A stretch of 34,789 nucleotides of DNA from Gallionella sp. UBA4737 (GCA_002403995.1 DHIV01000019.1:14323-49111), one strand, 5' to 3'. Shown: positions 8,556 to 16,266, counted from the stretch's first letter. Notes: generated by a model from the letters alone, not told the origin. Translations and numbers: made by a program.

Positions 8556-9369
8556 CTGTATGCCTCGCTTTGGCCAGCACGATTTTTTCCAGACCGGCTT
8601 CGCCGACATGATGCAGGTCGAAGGTGCGCCGCCCGATCGGCACTTCATAGCCGTGTTCCTTGATCAGGATCGCGCCGACCGGACAGATGTGCACCGCCAT
8701 GTCGCCGGTTTCGAGACCGCTGTCCGCCAGTTTGCCGCTGGGCGAATTCACGATCAGGTGCGCAGCCGTGCCGCGTCCGGCGATGGCGAACACGTTCTTG
8801 CCGTCCACTTCGCGGCTGGCGCGCACGCACAGTTCGCAAAGGATGCAGCGGTCGCGGTCCAGCATCACGGTCGGATGCGAGGCATCCACTTCGCGGTGCG
8901 GGAAGAACTGCGGGAAATGCCCGTCCAGCATGCCCAGATGATAGGCCACTGCCTGCAGCGTGCAGTCGCCGGATTTTTCGCAGGCCGGGCACAGGTGATT
9001 GCCCTCGATGAACAGCATCTGCGTGATGGTCTTGCGCACTTCGTTCAGCGCCGGCGTGTTGCTGCTGATCTGCTGTCCCGCTGCGGCGGGAGTGGTGCAG
9101 GCAGACACGCTGTGGCTGTCGGTATCGACCGAGAATTTTGTCTGTGTTCTGCGATCCGATGCGCTGGAAGCAGCGATCCTGTTGTGGATGTCTACAGTGC
9201 ACAACTTGCAGCTGCCGTGCGGCGTAAGTCCGGGGCGATGGCACAAATGAGGGATATAGACGCCGGCTGCAAATGCCGCATCCATGATGGTCTGTCCTTC
9301 GGAGAACGGGGTTTCCCGCCCGTCTATATTGATGGTTTCGGGGGTGACCGGATTCGTATCTTTGTTCAT
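8548..9369 (-). CDS. hoxU: NAD-reducing hydrogenase diaphorase subunit HoxU
   Basis: A 273-residue iron-sulfur subunit homologous to the N-terminus of NuoG. It links HoxF to the HoxYH hydrogenase module. Seen in order: a [2Fe-2S] ferredoxin domain (C43, C54, C57, C91), a His/Cys cluster motif (GNHLCPACEKSGDC), and a two-[4Fe-4S]-like region (CILCELCVRAS, then ICPVGAI). The spacing from C57 to C91 is about 34 residues, wider than the usual 10-15. A polar insertion rich in Ser, Asp and Arg (about residues 63-87) accounts for this and for the length above the usual 235-240. It overlaps hoxY at its 3' end and follows hoxF by 11 bases. Confidence 0.95.
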   Translation of the reverse strand: MNKDTNPVTPETINIDGRETPFSEGQTIMDAAFAAGVYIPHLCHRPGLTPHGSCKLCTVDIHNRIAASSASDRRTQTKFSVDTDSHSVSACTTPAAAGQQISSNTPALNEVRKTITQMLFIEGNHLCPACEKSGDCTLQAVAYHLGMLDGHFPQFFPHREVDASHPTVMLDRDRCILCELCVRASREVDGKNVFAIAGRGTAAHLIVNSPSGKLADSGLETGDMAVHICPVGAILIKEHGYEVPIGRRTFDLHHVGEAGLEKIVLAKARHTDE

Positions 9370-9380
9370 ATCACCCCCCG

Positions 9381-11177
9381 TTATTCCAGGTGCGCCGCCG
9401 CATCATCGCGATGAGTGACCTGGCGCGCTTCTTCGAGCGCCGCGTCGAGATCGAAGTAGGGCTCAAAAGCGCTGTGTGCCAGACGCTGTTCAAAGATTTT
9501 CGGGAAGCGCTGCAAACCATCCAGGACAGGATTCGCTGCAGTCTGCCCGAGGCCGCAATGCGAACGATGCTTGACCAGCGCGGCCATGCGTTTCATTTCA
9601 TCCAGGTCATATTGTGTGCCATGCCCGCCGACGATCTTGTCCAGACCTATCTTGATCAGCGTTGTGCCGACCCGGCAGGGCGTGCAGAAGCCGCAACTTT
9701 CGTGGGCGAAGAAGTGCGCAAAGTTGGCGATGATAGACAGCAGGTCGCGTTCCTTGCCGAACACCATGAACGATCCCCCGGTGGACAGATCCTCGAAGGC
9801 TAGCTTGCGATGGAATTCCGTGCTGCCGATCAGCGTGCCGGCAGGGCCGCTGATCTGTACTGCCTGAACATCCTTCGCGCCGCAGTCGTCCAGCACCTGC
9901 CGGATGCTGACGCCGAACGGGTATTCATAGATGCCGGGCGATGCGCAGTCGCCGCTGACGCTCAGTATCTTGCTGCCTGCCGATTTTTCCGTGCCAGTGG
10001 CCCTGAACCATGCGCTGCCGCGCAAAGCAATGTGCGCGGCAGCGGCAAACGTTTCCACATTGTTGACCACGGTGGGTTGGCCGAGATATCCATGTGTCAC
10101 CGGAAACGGCGGACGGTTGCGCGGTATGCCGCGCTTGCCTTCCAGCGATTCGATCAGTGCCGATTCCTCGCCGCATATATATGCGCCGGCACCAACGACG
10201 ATCTCGATGGAGAAATTATAGTCGGCATGACCGAGTATGTTGCTGCCCAGCAAGCCCGACTCGCGCCTTTTCGCGAGCACCGCTTGCAGATGCGGCAACA
10301 GGTAACGATACTCGCCGCGCAGATACAGGTAACCTTGTTCAGCGCCGATCACCGCGGCGCATACGGTCATCCCTTCGAACACCGCATCGGCATGGCTGTG
10401 CAACAGGACGCGGTCCTTGAAAGTGCCGGGCTCGCCTTCATCGGCATTGCAGACCACATAGCGAGTATCATCCTGCGCCTCGCGGCAGAATTTCCATTTC
10501 ATGCCTGCACTGAAACCCGCACCTCCGCGTCCGCGCAGTCCGGACTGGGTGATTCCAGCCAGCGTAGCATCGGTACCGCGCGCCCACGTTGCGCGCATGC
10601 CATCACCCGCGGCAAAATCATTCTTGAGCAACAAACCACGGTTGCAGATATGGTCGTCAATGCGGAACCATTCGACAGGCCAATCCGCGAGCGGCGTTTC
10701 CGCTTCAACCAGTTCGGCGATGCGCATTATCTTGCCGGCATCGAGACCGGTGACCGGCATGCCGTTAACCAGCAACGCAGCACCGTGATCGCACATGCCG
10801 ATGCAGGAGGTTTCGTCTATGCTGACCAATCCGTCGGCGCGCGTCTTGCCGGCGACCACATGCAGGCGATCACAGAGCATTTGCAGCAGGTTTTCGCCGG
10901 CCGCCTTGTACCCGCAGCTGGTGCAATTGCTGAGCAGAATGTCGTACCGTCCGCGCGGAGTTCCGGAAAAAAACGAATAGAATTCGACCACTGATTCAAT
11001 TTGGCTGATCGGCAAGCTAAAATGCGAAGCAACTTCACGGACGGCTTCGTGCGGGATATGCAGTAACCGTTGCTGCAGCGCATACAAGATATGCAGCAAG
11101 TGTGTGGATTGCGAATATGCATCCTCAATAATCGCGTTTATCTGCCTGGCTGTGGCGGTCAAGTCTGGTGTGCTCAT
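9381..11177 (-). CDS. hoxF: NAD-reducing hydrogenase diaphorase subunit HoxF
   Basis: A 598-residue flavoprotein that binds NAD(H) and FMN and exchanges electrons with the hydrogenase dimer. It is a NuoE-NuoF type fusion, as in Ralstonia HoxF (about 600 residues). The NuoE-like part has C85/C88 and CIGMC (C125, C129). The FMN/NADH part has GRGGAGF (206-212) and the ADEGEPGTFKDR segment. The [4Fe-4S] cluster ligands are SCGFCTPCR (C485, C488, C491) plus C531. The start is set at the ATG at 11177; an in-frame extension of 86 codons upstream lacks any family similarity and crosses the promoter region. C85-x2-C88 differs from the C-x4-C of typical NuoE, so that cluster may be altered. First gene of the hoxFUYHW operon. 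Confidence 0.95.
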   Translation of the reverse strand: MSTPDLTATARQINAIIEDAYSQSTHLLHILYALQQRLLHIPHEAVREVASHFSLPISQIESVVEFYSFFSGTPRGRYDILLSNCTSCGYKAAGENLLQMLCDRLHVVAGKTRADGLVSIDETSCIGMCDHGAALLVNGMPVTGLDAGKIMRIAELVEAETPLADWPVEWFRIDDHICNRGLLLKNDFAAGDGMRATWARGTDATLAGITQSGLRGRGGAGFSAGMKWKFCREAQDDTRYVVCNADEGEPGTFKDRVLLHSHADAVFEGMTVCAAVIGAEQGYLYLRGEYRYLLPHLQAVLAKRRESGLLGSNILGHADYNFSIEIVVGAGAYICGEESALIESLEGKRGIPRNRPPFPVTHGYLGQPTVVNNVETFAAAAHIALRGSAWFRATGTEKSAGSKILSVSGDCASPGIYEYPFGVSIRQVLDDCGAKDVQAVQISGPAGTLIGSTEFHRKLAFEDLSTGGSFMVFGKERDLLSIIANFAHFFAHESCGFCTPCRVGTTLIKIGLDKIVGGHGTQYDLDEMKRMAALVKHRSHCGLGQTAANPVLDGLQRFPKIFEQRLAHSAFEPYFDLDAALEEARQVTHRDDAAAHLE

Positions 11178-11694
11178 GGCCGATCTTTCTTTTAATGCTT
11201 CCTTAATTACATAATGAGAAATTGAAAGGTGCCGATAAAATAAGGGATTGCTGATATTCCCCGAATAGAATTCCTCGCCATATAAGCTACAAGGTTCTGC
11301 CGGTTTCAGAAGGGCGTGCCAGCAGCAAGCATAGGTAAATCTAGCCCAGGCCGTTTTTATTCTACGCTTGAATTTTGGATACCAACACGGCCGGGATCGA
11401 AATAGTCGGGATGTGGCAGTTTTACTGCACTGCAATTGAGTGGCAGGAATGTCAGGGGGAGGCCGGAACGTGCCTGCTACAAGCTTCCACGTGAATATTT
11501 GCTTTTAGTTACAAAAATTTGCAATGCGCTTGGCCAATTCCCTTGACAAGATGGGGGAATGCTCATTAACATTCGCCCGAGTCCAGCCTAAAAAAATATA
11601 CAATGCTGGAAGTCACAAGTGTTTAGGTGGGGTCGATTCGGTGCCCGAGTCTGCTGGAATGGCGTCTTGATTTTTAATAACTTAGGGGGTTTAC
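11178..11694. promoter_or_regulatory. Divergent intergenic region between hoxF and the respiratory cluster
   Basis: 517 bases with no supported gene, expected to hold both divergent promoters. For the + strand cluster, a TTGACA at 11543-11548 is followed after 18 bases by TAACAT at 11567-11572, a plausible sigma70 pair about 120 bases before the first ATG. A second AT-rich box (TATACAAT, 11597-11604) lacks a convincing -35. For hoxF on the - strand I see only AT-rich sequence near 11190-11240 and no clear consensus. No FNR-type or sigma54 site was recognised. Confidence 0.4.
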
Positions 11695-11979
11695 ATGAGT
11701 GCAAAGAAGTCGCTCGTATCTCGATCCATGTGGTCTATTATCATCGGCGGGATGTTGACTGGTATGGGAAATGGCAGTGTGTTCGGTGCAACTCTGATGT
11801 GCTTGTTGGGGCGCGGAGGCTTTCCAAATTGGGGTGGTGGCTCTACTAGTGCCCAATATGACCCGGTCACGTTTGACGGATTTATTAATTGGTCCATGTT
11901 AATTTTCGGGTTTGCATTTGTCGTGATGCTTGTTGTCGCTTTGGGTCGCCATGATAAATTGGAAAAAGCAGCCGGTTAA
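11695..11979 (+). CDS. Small membrane protein at the head of the cbb3-like cluster
   Basis: A 94-residue protein with two transmembrane helices: residues about 12-36 (SMWSIIIGGMLTGMGNGSVFGATLMCLL) and 66-84 (MLIFGFAFVVMLVVAL). They are joined by a Gly-rich loop (GRGGFPNWGGGS). The ribosome binding site TTAGGGGG lies 6 to 8 bases before the ATG. It is the first gene of the + strand respiratory cluster and probably an accessory subunit of the oxidase that follows. I recognise no named family. Its length and two-helix form recall the small subunits often found with haem-copper oxidases, but that is inference from position. Confidence 0.75.
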   Translation: MSAKKSLVSRSMWSIIIGGMLTGMGNGSVFGATLMCLLGRGGFPNWGGGSTSAQYDPVTFDGFINWSMLIFGFAFVVMLVVALGRHDKLEKAAG

Positions 11980-12044
11980 CTCGTATGTTTCGTTGGAGCA
12001 GCTTGTTCGTTTGAGGTTTTTGATTCTTTAAGGGGGAAGTAGCT

Positions 12045-12185
12045 ATGGCTTTAATTGCGGGTTCACTGGGGATACTATTGGCGTTTTCGAGTATGTTGCT
12101 ATCGTGGTATATCCTTATTCCACATAGCAGGCAGGAAAGAAGAAAAGAGGGCGATGTTGGGGTAGACTTGGGAGAAATAAAATGA
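12045..12185 (+). CDS. 46-residue single-helix membrane protein
   Basis: A tiny protein: one hydrophobic helix (about residues 3-25, LIAGSLGILLAFSSMLLSWYILI) followed by a charged tail (HSRQERRKEGDVGVDLGE). A strong ribosome binding site (AAGGGGGAAG) precedes the ATG at 12045, so translation is likely. Its position between the 94-residue protein and the CcoN-like gene, and the one-helix-plus-polar-tail form, resemble CcoQ or CydX-type small oxidase subunits. Sequence identity to CcoQ is not evident by eye. Missed by length-limited gene callers. Confidence 0.65.
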   Translation: MALIAGSLGILLAFSSMLLSWYILIPHSRQERRKEGDVGVDLGEIK

Positions 12186-12284
12186 GTGGTATATTCTTAA
12201 TCTCACATGAAAATTCCACATGGAAAATAAAGATGGGGCCGATCACCACTAGTGTGTTCATTTGAATTGAGAGAGGGGTAGTGC

Positions 12285-13691
12285 ATGCTTAAATATCTAT
12301 TTGCCAAGAACGAAAACATACCGTCTGGTTCTGCGGCGGTTTTTTTCGGGTTTTCTGCTATAGTCTGGTTCGTTATCGGTACGGGATTGGGGTCTTTTAA
12401 TGCGGCGAAACTCGCATTTCCTGATTTTGTGACGGGCAACGAAATTTTTGCTTTTGGACATATGCGCCAAGTGCACGTGATGGCCGTGATCTTTGGCTGG
12501 ATATCGATGGCTTTTGCCATGGCCATGATGTACATCACACCCGCGCTCGGGAATAATAAATTGTGGTCCGAAAAGCTGGGCATGTGGAATTGCATGCTGT
12601 GGAACGTGGGGCTGACTCTAGGCTTGACGGTTTTATGGGCGGGCGTTACCTCAGGCCGTGAATATTCCGACTTTCCCTGGCCGATAGATTTGTATCTGGC
12701 CACCTGCGTATTCATTCCGCTCGGCGTCAACGTCTGGATGACTATCCTGAATCGCCGTACTCAAGGGATTTACACAACTAACTGGTTTTTTGCGGCAGCC
12801 ACCTTCATGGTGATTATCGTTTTCCTGGTTGGTAATGCGCCTGAATTCTTTCATTTGACTGGCCTGACTGAGGCGTATCTGACATGGTGGTTCGCGCATA
12901 ATGTGCTGGGATTGTGGATTACTCCAGTGGCCGCAGCGATCGCGTACTACGTCATTCCCAAGGTGACGGGTAATCCGTTGTACTCCCATCGTATTGGACA
13001 CTTGCACTTCTGGTCCGTGGTGGTGTTTTACTCCACACCTGCAGCCCATCACCTGATGTCTGCGCCTCTGCCTGAGTGGTTGAAGTCGTTCGCCTCTGTG
13101 GAAGGCGTTCTGATTTTGGTGCCTGCAATAGCATTCGTGTCGAATATCCTGCTGACGATGCAAGGCAAGTGGTATATGTTCGTAGAGAGTATCGAGATTC
13201 GTTTTACCATCGTAGGTTGTTTGATGGCGATCCCGCTGAATATGCAAGGTGGTTTTCAGCAAACCCGTGCCATTAACTGGTACATACATGGAACAGGCTG
13301 GATTGTTGCTCATGCCCATCTTGCGTTGCTGGGATTTTCGACTTTCTTGGAGGCGGCTGCGGTTTACTACGGTTTGCAAGCAATAATGAAACGCAAGCTG
13401 TATTCGATAACGCTGGCCAATTTGCATTTTTGGTTGTTGTTGATCGGCTTTACCGTTTACTGGGTTTCCATGACGATCGCCGGTTTGATTCAGGGCGCAG
13501 GCAAGATATATGAGGTTCCCTATATCGATGTGGTGATTGCAGAGCATCCATACATGATCGCGCGTTGGCTTGGCGGTACCATGGTATTTAGTGGCAACGT
13601 TTTGTGGTTATACAACATGTGGATGACGGCACGCAAAGGAACTGTAGTGCCACAGGGCCGCATGCCTCATGAACTGGCTTACGAACGCTAA
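12285..13691 (+). CDS. Divergent cbb3-type (CcoN-like) haem-copper oxidase catalytic subunit
   Basis: A 468-residue, about 12-helix catalytic subunit of the C-family haem-copper oxidases. All metal ligands expected for CcoN can be placed: H64 (RQVHVMAVIFGW, low-spin haem b), H205 (WWFAHN), H255 and H256 (PAAHHL, CuB), H343 and H345 (VAHAH, haems b3 and b). Y249, six residues before the HH pair, sits where the cross-linked Tyr of cbb3 oxidases lies, which favours O2 reduction over NO reduction. Departures are Q321 where CcoN carries a conserved Glu, and G338 where CcoN has Asp in HYTDW. Downstream is a CcoO-like cytochrome; no CcoP with haem domains follows. I leave the symbol blank because it may be a distinct subfamily. 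Confidence 0.9.
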   Translation: MLKYLFAKNENIPSGSAAVFFGFSAIVWFVIGTGLGSFNAAKLAFPDFVTGNEIFAFGHMRQVHVMAVIFGWISMAFAMAMMYITPALGNNKLWSEKLGMWNCMLWNVGLTLGLTVLWAGVTSGREYSDFPWPIDLYLATCVFIPLGVNVWMTILNRRTQGIYTTNWFFAAATFMVIIVFLVGNAPEFFHLTGLTEAYLTWWFAHNVLGLWITPVAAAIAYYVIPKVTGNPLYSHRIGHLHFWSVVVFYSTPAAHHLMSAPLPEWLKSFASVEGVLILVPAIAFVSNILLTMQGKWYMFVESIEIRFTIVGCLMAIPLNMQGGFQQTRAINWYIHGTGWIVAHAHLALLGFSTFLEAAAVYYGLQAIMKRKLYSITLANLHFWLLLIGFTVYWVSMTIAGLIQGAGKIYEVPYIDVVIAEHPYMIARWLGGTMVFSGNVLWLYNMWMTARKGTVVPQGRMPHELAYER

Positions 13692-13729
13692 TATTATATT
13701 AGGCCGAGTAAAATTTAGGGAGATCAAAC

Positions 13730-14698
13730 ATGGGTGCATTTAGAAAGTATAAAATCGGATCGAGACTGTTCGGCCTTGCGCTGGGCGGCTCGATGACTAT
13801 TACCCTGCTTTTTCCGAGCATTAATATCGCGTCAGTGTCTTCAACTGATGTTGCTCTTGCAAAGCAATTGGCAATAGGTCACGAAGCGGGTTTCAATCTT
13901 GATGACCCGTTTCTGTTGGGTAAGAACAAACCCCTTAGCGTCGATTTAAAGGTCGATCCGAAGTCGGGCCAGCCTTTAGCGGAAGTTATGCCTGTGTATG
14001 TGTATCAGCCCGGAACTTCATTCCCGGCAGGGATATTGCACCCACGGATCCTGGGCGAGGGGATCGAGCAGTTGAGTGTGCAGCAAGGACACGTTAACGA
14101 TGCTCGAAAAGATGCCGGCGCGGTCTTTACATTGAGCAAGGGGACATATGCTTTTCAAGGCCATAACAAGCAAGTTACTTACATCGAGAATCTTACCGTA
14201 ACCAAGGGTTGGACTCCCGCTGATGTGATGCGTGTCGCCAAAGATGCAGATGTTTCAAATGCGGGCAAGGGAAAAACCATGTTCGTGCGCGAGGGATGCT
14301 GGTGGTGTCACACGCTGCTGCCTGAGGAAACGCAGGATTGGCAGGTATTTGGCGCACCGCCGATGCTGGGCGACTTTAATGGCGAATCGCCAACTGCATT
14401 CGGATCTGATCGGAAGGCTCCAGACTTGTTGCATGTGGGATCACGCAATTCTTCCAAGGAATGGATGATGATGCACTTCTTCAATCCACGTTTGGTCCAG
14501 CCGCACTCAATCATGCCGCGCTTCGACTATCTGTGGGGTGACAAGGATGCGGATGGCAAGAAGATCGATTTCGCCAAGTGGAGAGCCGAGTATGACGAAT
14601 ATCGTGAAGGCAAGCGGGTAACGCCTCCGGATGTCCCCAGTTATGCCAGCGATTCTGAAATTCGTGGTCTGATTGATTTTGTGTTGAGCTTAAAATAA
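13730..14698 (+). CDS. CcoO-like membrane cytochrome c with an inserted domain
   Basis: A 322-residue monohaem cytochrome c, membrane-anchored by an N-terminal helix (about residues 12-33). The haem site is CWWCH (C190, C193, H194) in VREGCWWCHTL. The following segment (APDLLHVGSRNSSKEW, FNPRLVQPHSIMPRF) closely tracks canonical CcoO, and M262 is the likely axial ligand. Canonical CcoO is about 200 residues with the haem motif near residue 70. Here roughly 120 extra residues (about 40-175) lie between the helix and the haem domain, with no family I recognise. It should pass electrons to the CcoN-like subunit encoded 38 bases upstream. The ribosome binding site AGGGAG is well placed. Confidence 0.87.
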   Translation: MGAFRKYKIGSRLFGLALGGSMTITLLFPSINIASVSSTDVALAKQLAIGHEAGFNLDDPFLLGKNKPLSVDLKVDPKSGQPLAEVMPVYVYQPGTSFPAGILHPRILGEGIEQLSVQQGHVNDARKDAGAVFTLSKGTYAFQGHNKQVTYIENLTVTKGWTPADVMRVAKDADVSNAGKGKTMFVREGCWWCHTLLPEETQDWQVFGAPPMLGDFNGESPTAFGSDRKAPDLLHVGSRNSSKEWMMMHFFNPRLVQPHSIMPRFDYLWGDKDADGKKIDFAKWRAEYDEYREGKRVTPPDVPSYASDSEIRGLIDFVLSLK

Positions 14699-14712
14699 CA
14701 GGAGGATAGAAC

Positions 14713-15333
14713 ATGCATGCTTGGAAAATTGATAAGCCGCTACATTCTCTTAGCGATGAGGCTACGAATGAAGCAGATAAGGCGTTGTGGGAAAATGAAG
14801 ATCTGGGTGGAATGACGGAAGATAATAATCGTTTGCCCATGCCCGTTGTATGGTTGGTCGCTCTGACCATCATCACGGCTTTTGCGGTTACTTTTCCGTT
14901 GTGGGGGCAGCGTCCGACCGCTGCAATTTACGCGGGCTATGTAAAAGCAATGAACTCCCCGGAAGTGATGGCGATTCAAGACGATAATGTTGCAATAAAG
15001 AAAATCATTCAGTTGAATATAGGGGGTCCGGATGACGCAAAATTAGAGCGCCATCCTGTGACCATGGATGATTTGCGTATTATCAAGCCGCAGATCGAAG
15101 CCTTGATGGCCAAAGGCGTGGATCTGGAGGAATACTCGGTGGTTGGTGACCATGTTGTTATGGCAAATTTCGAGGGTAACAAGAAGGCAGATGGCACGCC
15201 CGAAAGAAAGCAGCCTTGGTGGGACAAAGGCTATTTTATTGATATTTTTTACCTGAGTTATTTCTTTATAGGGGTGACTATACTGATCAAAAGACTGCCC
15301 CCTCACACCTGGCAGCCAAGGCATCATCATTGA
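14713..15333 (+). CDS. Two-helix membrane protein, possible oxidase subunit (CcoP-N-like topology)
   Basis: A 206-residue protein with a cytoplasmic-looking acidic N-terminus and a helix at about 41-58 ending in TFPLWGQRP. A periplasmic-looking domain of about 110 residues follows, then a second helix at about 175-192 and a His-rich end (PRHHH). It has no haem motif. Its first helix and the FPLWGQRP turn match FPFWGLRP in the protein encoded at 23064-23504, so the two are distant paralogues. The arrangement recalls the haem-free N-terminal helix of CcoP. A very strong ribosome binding site (AGGAGG) precedes the ATG. Likely a structural subunit of the oxidase; that is inference from position and topology. 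Confidence 0.75.
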   Translation: MHAWKIDKPLHSLSDEATNEADKALWENEDLGGMTEDNNRLPMPVVWLVALTIITAFAVTFPLWGQRPTAAIYAGYVKAMNSPEVMAIQDDNVAIKKIIQLNIGGPDDAKLERHPVTMDDLRIIKPQIEALMAKGVDLEEYSVVGDHVVMANFEGNKKADGTPERKQPWWDKGYFIDIFYLSYFFIGVTILIKRLPPHTWQPRHHH

Positions 15334-15407
15334 TCAGCATGAATCGGATTGGTGATAATCTGTTCGCCAATCCGGTTGTGCCACCTTAATTTTTGGGAGA
15401 AACTAGA

Positions 15408-15515
15408 ATGATTGAACTTGATAACGGCCCGATCGCGCTGTCATTGATAATTGCTATTGCTTATTTTGCGCCGATTTTTTATAGTTTTTTTGTTGATCGT
15501 AATGATAAAAAATAA
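15408..15515 (+). CDS. 35-residue single-helix membrane protein
   Basis: A tiny protein made of one helix (about residues 8-29, IALSLIIAIAYFAPIFYSFFV) with a charged end (DRNDKK). A ribosome binding site (GGGAGA) lies 7 to 10 bases before the ATG. It is the last gene before a rho-independent terminator, so it ends the first transcription unit of the cluster. Size and shape are like CcoQ or CydX-class oxidase microproteins. No clear homologue by eye; function inferred from context. Confidence 0.6.
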   Translation: MIELDNGPIALSLIIAIAYFAPIFYSFFVDRNDKK

Positions 15516-15587
15516 CTATAAGTTAGACATATATAAAATTGGTGTTGCTGAGGTCTGGTTGACTCGGTGTGATTAGTTAAGTAAATG

Positions 15588-15621
15588 AAATGCCTCGCCG
15601 AATAAAAGGTGCGGCATTTTT
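15588..15621 (+). terminator. Rho-independent terminator after the CcoN/CcoO-like unit
   Basis: AAATGCC (15588-15594) pairs with GGCATTT (15613-15619); after one mismatch the stem continues CGCC with GGTG, with an 8-base loop, and a T run follows (15617-15621). It lies 73 bases after the 35-residue gene and separates it from the genes beginning at 15749. Confidence 0.72.
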
Positions 15622-15748
15622 ATTTAAGTTAGTACCCAAATGGCAACAGGAGTTAACGATTCAAATTTTCAATCCTTATTTTACTCGGCTTCTTGTCTCG
15701 CAGTTAAGCTCAGAAATTTCGCCAAAACTTGATCTCAGTATCGAAGGA

Positions 15749-15961
15749 ATGCGTAGCCAACAGTTCAGCGAGGGCGTATTTGCCTTTTTGCTGATCGGGA
15801 TTGTGGTTTTTTCCGGGATTGTCATTGCGCTTATGTTCAGCAAAAACCGCCCGGAGGAAATAAGATTGGGCGAGCGTTTGATGTTTGCTGCAATTATTCT
15901 CGGTGTAGTGGTTGCGGTTATTTTTGGTGCGATGCAGATGCTTGGCGGCTACCTTTTCTGA
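15749..15961 (+). CDS. 71-residue two-helix membrane protein
   Basis: A small protein with two helices: about residues 9-29 (GVFAFLLIGIVVFSGIVIALM) and 44-65 (MFAAIILGVVVAVIFGAMQML), with a basic loop SKNRPEEIRLGER between them. The frame is open back to an ATG at 15590, but that ATG lies inside the terminator at 15588-15621, so it cannot be the normal start. I choose the ATG at 15749; its upstream GAAGGA is too close to be ideal, so the exact start is uncertain. It opens the second transcription unit. Unknown family, probably a respiratory accessory subunit. Confidence 0.6.
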   Translation: MRSQQFSEGVFAFLLIGIVVFSGIVIALMFSKNRPEEIRLGERLMFAAIILGVVVAVIFGAMQMLGGYLF

Positions 15962-15987
15962 ATTATTATTTATGGTGGAAAAAAACT

Positions 15988-16266
15988 ATGGCTAATTTCT
16001 TCGAAACCCTTCCTGACGGATGGACAATATATCTATGGTTGATCATCGGGGCGATGATTATTGTTGCGGTAATTTACTGGATATGGTGGGGCTCACAAAA
16101 CGAACAGTTTGATGAAGATATTAAATATGTGATTTTTGATGAGAAAGACCAGGATAAAATGACCCCGGAAGAATACGCCAAAAGCCGAACCGTTATAAAG
16201 TCGCAAATAGAGAGCCGCAAGCGGTTTCTGGCGAAAGATGCAGAAAAGCATAAGTTAGGGGTATGA
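15988..16266 (+). CDS. 92-residue CcoQ-like membrane protein with helical tail
   Basis: One transmembrane helix (about residues 14-34, IYLWLIIGAMIIVAVIYWIWW) is followed by an acidic then basic soluble tail of about 55 residues (FDEDIKYVIFDEKDQDKMT and onward) likely to be helical. The N-terminal half resembles CcoQ or the extreme N-terminus of CcoP in size and topology, but no haem site follows. It overlaps the next gene by 4 bases (ATGA), so it is translationally coupled to the monohaem cytochrome. Role inferred: oxidase assembly or small subunit. Confidence 0.68.
   Translation: MANFFETLPDGWTIYLWLIIGAMIIVAVIYWIWWGSQNEQFDEDIKYVIFDEKDQDKMTPEEYAKSRTVIKSQIESRKRFLAKDAEKHKLGV

Noticed and set aside
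8556..8648. 31-codon upstream extension of hoxY
   Set aside because: It lies in hoxU in another frame and the product from 8555 begins with the normal HoxY N-terminus.
11178..11435. 86-codon upstream extension of hoxF
   Set aside because: No similarity to HoxF, basic and Cys-rich composition like random translation, and it would consume the promoter region; the ATG at 11177 gives the family length.
12182..12265. A 27-codon frame overlapping the end of the 46-residue gene (ATGA)
   Set aside because: The product has no membrane helix or other feature, there is no ribosome binding site of its own and it seems to be spacer before the CcoN-like gene; 4-base overlap alone is weak evidence.
12285..13691. 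Assigning the CcoN-like subunit outright as a nitric oxide reductase
   Set aside because: The active-site Tyr equivalent (Y249) is present, which NO reductases of the superfamily lack; the NO idea stays only as an alternative.
15590..15748. Upstream part of the long frame before the 71-residue protein
   Set aside because: It starts within a rho-independent terminator and encodes no recognisable signal or domain.
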